DNA from: Bacteroidaceae bacterium
Lineage (GTDB): Bacteria > Bacteroidota > Bacteroidia > Bacteroidales > Bacteroidaceae
Length of the DNA stretch: 6,159 bases
NCBI GenBank assembly: GCA_016284115.1
Contig: JAEEOD010000192.1
Coordinates: 1-6,159 of the forward strand
Direction of reading: 5' to 3'
The position numbers were made by a program, and so were the translations under genes. Shown piece after piece: positions 4,679 through 6,159 of this stretch. Position 1 is the first letter of the stretch. Each line of letters starts with the position of its first letter. The notes under the pieces were generated by a model. That model ran no database searches. It saw nothing but the letters and a program-made list of their open reading frames with translations, and had not been told where the DNA came from.

Positions 4679-5260
4679 TTATTCGTTGCCTAATTGCTTG
4701 ATTTGGTCGCGCAACTCAGCTGCTTTCTCATAATCCTCTTTCTGAATGGCTTCGTCGAGTTGCTGCTTTAGGGTATCAACACCAGGGGTCACCACCTTGA
4801 GTTCCTTAAACTCATCCAAATCGTCTTCTACACGAATAAAGCAGTCCTGACCTATCAGTGCCTTCTCCAACAACTCTTTGTAAGTGAAGATAGGAGCACC
4901 CATGCGTACTGTCATAGCCAAAGCATCGCTGGTACGGGCATCCACTCTCATCATGCCATAATCTTTCTGAAAATACAAGTACGTATAATAGACGCCTTTA
5001 TCCACTTTGTAGATGACGGCACGCCATAGTTTTACTGCCATAGCGTTCATCACCCCTGCAAAGAGGTCGTGAGTCATGGGACGACTTTGTTGTATGCCTT
5101 TGGCTCCCATGTAGATAGCACGTCCTTCGTAAGCACCAATGACAATGCTCAGAATGTCGTTAGTGCCTACTGCCCTCATCGTCACCTTGCAATTGTTGAG
5201 GTCGTTGGGGATATTGGTGATGCTTTCTAATTGTAGTTGTATTTTCTCGTTTTTCATCAT
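4679..5260 (-). CDS. Bifunctional nuclease family (DUF151) protein with C-terminal UVR motif
   Basis: This 193-residue soluble protein has a DUF151/BFN domain: IVIGAYEGRAI (39-49), RPMTHDL (60-66) and DARTSDALAMTVRMGAPIF (107-125) are the family landmarks. After an acidic linker (about 143-155) comes a UvrB/UvrC-type UVR motif (about 164-190, KQQLDEAIQKEDYEKAAELR), a helical hairpin that mediates protein contacts in excision repair and in Clp adaptors. Plant and other BFN proteins have been reported with nuclease activity; the role in Bacteroidetes is not settled, so nuclease function is family inference. The start is set at ATG 5260, 6 bp after the upstream stop. A TTG two codons earlier (5266) is less likely, and ATG 5257 is also possible. 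It sits between the symporter and rsmE in a tight cluster. Confidence 0.9.
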   Translation of the reverse strand: MMKNEKIQLQLESITNIPNDLNNCKVTMRAVGTNDILSIVIGAYEGRAIYMGAKGIQQSRPMTHDLFAGVMNAMAVKLWRAVIYKVDKGVYYTYLYFQKDYGMMRVDARTSDALAMTVRMGAPIFTYKELLEKALIGQDCFIRVEDDLDEFKELKVVTPGVDTLKQQLDEAIQKEDYEKAAELRDQIKQLGNE

Positions 5261-5266
5261 AGGCAA

Positions 5267-6159
5267 TTATTCGGCTTTCTTTTCAGGTTTGAAATCATAC
5301 TTAAAGAAGATGGCAAACAAGATAGCGATGACCAGTGAATAAGCCGCAAAGATGTACCATGCACTGCTCCAGTCGCCAATCATCTTACCACCTACATTCT
5401 CAGTGAAATAGTTGACGATGTTTTGTGCGCCCAAGGTACCGAGAGTAGCACCAATGCCGTTAGTCATCAGCATGAACAGGCCCTGTGCACTGCTTCGCAT
5501 GCTCTTGTCTGTAAACTTGTTGACAAACAATGAACCAGATACGTTGAAGAAGTCAAATGCCACACCATAAACAATCATGGAGAGGATGAACATCCAAACT
5601 CCTCCACCAGGATTACCTGCTCCAAACAGACCGAAGCGGAATACCCAAGCTAACATCGCCATGAGCATTACTTTCTTGATGCCCCAACGTTTTAGGAAGA
5701 ATGGGATGAGCAATATGCACAGCGTTTCGGAGCATTGTGACAATGATATCAACGCATTAGCGTGGTTGGCACCAAAGGTATTAGCATACTCAGGTATGTC
5801 TTGGAAACTTGTGATGAATGGATTGGCATAACTGTTGCTCAGTTGTAATGCCACACCTAACAACATTGAGAAGATGAAGAAGGTGGCCATGGTGCGATCT
5901 TTGAACAGAGTGAATGCTCTGAGACCCAGTGCATCGACCATTGTTTTCTTGCTACTCTTGTTTGTAGGACAATTGGGCAAGGTCATAGAGAAGATACCCA
6001 ACAGGATGCCTAATATGCCAGAGACTACAAACTGCATGTAGGTGGTTTGGTAGCCTAGAACATCTACCAGCAACATGGTGCAAATGAAACCTATAGTACC
6101 AAAGATACGAATGGGTGGGAAAGCGGTAATGGTGTCCATGCCTGCTTTCTCCAAGGCGT
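5267..6159 (-). CDS. nupG: NupG-type nucleoside:H+ symporter, major facilitator superfamily (5' partial)
   Basis: About 296 C-terminal residues are visible; the frame runs off the right edge, and NupG-family proteins are around 400-420 residues, so the first membrane helices are missing. Family features are IRIFGTIGF near the visible N-terminus, SLSQCSETLCILLIPFFLKR followed by WGIKKVMLM in the middle, and a YGVAFDFFNVSGSLFVNKF stretch. Membrane helices fall at roughly visible residues 17-34, 38-58, 88-106, 133-154, 160-179, 186-206, 225-245 and 264-285. The short basic tail (YDFKPEKKAE) is cytoplasmic. The family imports purine and pyrimidine nucleosides across the inner membrane with protons; substrate here is inferred from family only. 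A TTG at 6154 and an ATG at 6139 are internal codons. The stop TAA (5267-5269) lies 6 bp before the next start, so co-transcription with the DUF151 gene and rsmE is likely. Confidence 0.88.
   Translation of the reverse strand, partial: ALEKAGMDTITAFPPIRIFGTIGFICTMLLVDVLGYQTTYMQFVVSGILGILLGIFSMTLPNCPTNKSSKKTMVDALGLRAFTLFKDRTMATFFIFSMLLGVALQLSNSYANPFITSFQDIPEYANTFGANHANALISLSQCSETLCILLIPFFLKRWGIKKVMLMAMLAWVFRFGLFGAGNPGGGVWMFILSMIVYGVAFDFFNVSGSLFVNKFTDKSMRSSAQGLFMLMTNGIGATLGTLGAQNIVNYFTENVGGKMIGDWSSAWYIFAAYSLVIAILFAIFFKYDFKPEKKAE

Noticed and set aside
5258..5266. TTG start for the DUF151 protein at 5266
   Set aside because: Two ATG codons follow at 5260 and 5257, and the family domain begins after them, so the rarer start codon is not needed.
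5139..6041. Three plus-strand frames of 67-84 codons opposite the symporter and DUF151 genes
   Set aside because: They are antisense to well-supported genes, have no family resemblance and no promoter-like sequence; treated as shadows.

Overview
The window looks like a chromosomal segment of a Bacteroidales bacterium, most likely Prevotella or a close relative. The evidence is the protein families present, the Bacteroidetes-type -33/-7 promoter (TTTG, 20 nt, TATCTTTG) before the cytochrome c biogenesis genes, and the lack of clear Shine-Dalgarno sites. Genus is an inference from sequence character, not from a search.

Left part (1-2601, + strand): the last 75 codons of the nitrite reductase gene nrfA, a rho-independent terminator, a 316-bp gap, then resB and ccsA overlapping by ATGA. 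ResB and CcsA together form a System II cytochrome c synthase, which attaches heme to exported apocytochromes. Lying directly after nrfA, the pair probably matures NrfA and its membrane partner, as the fused NrfI protein does in Wolinella. The gap is not empty. It holds a long imperfect palindrome (293-464) with nested arms and candidate 7-bp flanking direct repeats, followed closely by the resB promoter.

Middle part (2602-3970): a 30-bp hairpin (2757-2786) lies between ccsA and a minus-strand HigA-type antitoxin gene. Upstream of higA and overlapping it is a 66-codon frame that sits where a HigB toxin gene would be, but it is too short and not clearly recognisable. Beyond it are about 650 bp with no convincing gene. 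This stretch is rich in structure: two hairpins sharing a nearly identical loop, an anonymous 84-codon frame, four tandem 22-bp units each carrying the same 16-bp dyad (3742-3829), and an 11-bp inverted repeat spanning 63 bp (3858-3920). I read the middle part as an accessory or decayed region.

Right part (3971-6159, - strand): a tight co-directional cluster, transcribed from the right. It contains a NupG-type nucleoside/H+ symporter (5' end outside the window), a DUF151 'bifunctional nuclease' domain protein with a C-terminal UVR motif, and rsmE, the 16S rRNA m3U1498 methyltransferase. Gaps are 6 and 9 bp, so they are probably one operon.

The most interesting unexplained items are the four-unit 22-bp dyad array and the 172-bp palindrome between nrfA and resB. 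The incomplete-looking toxin-antitoxin locus comes next.
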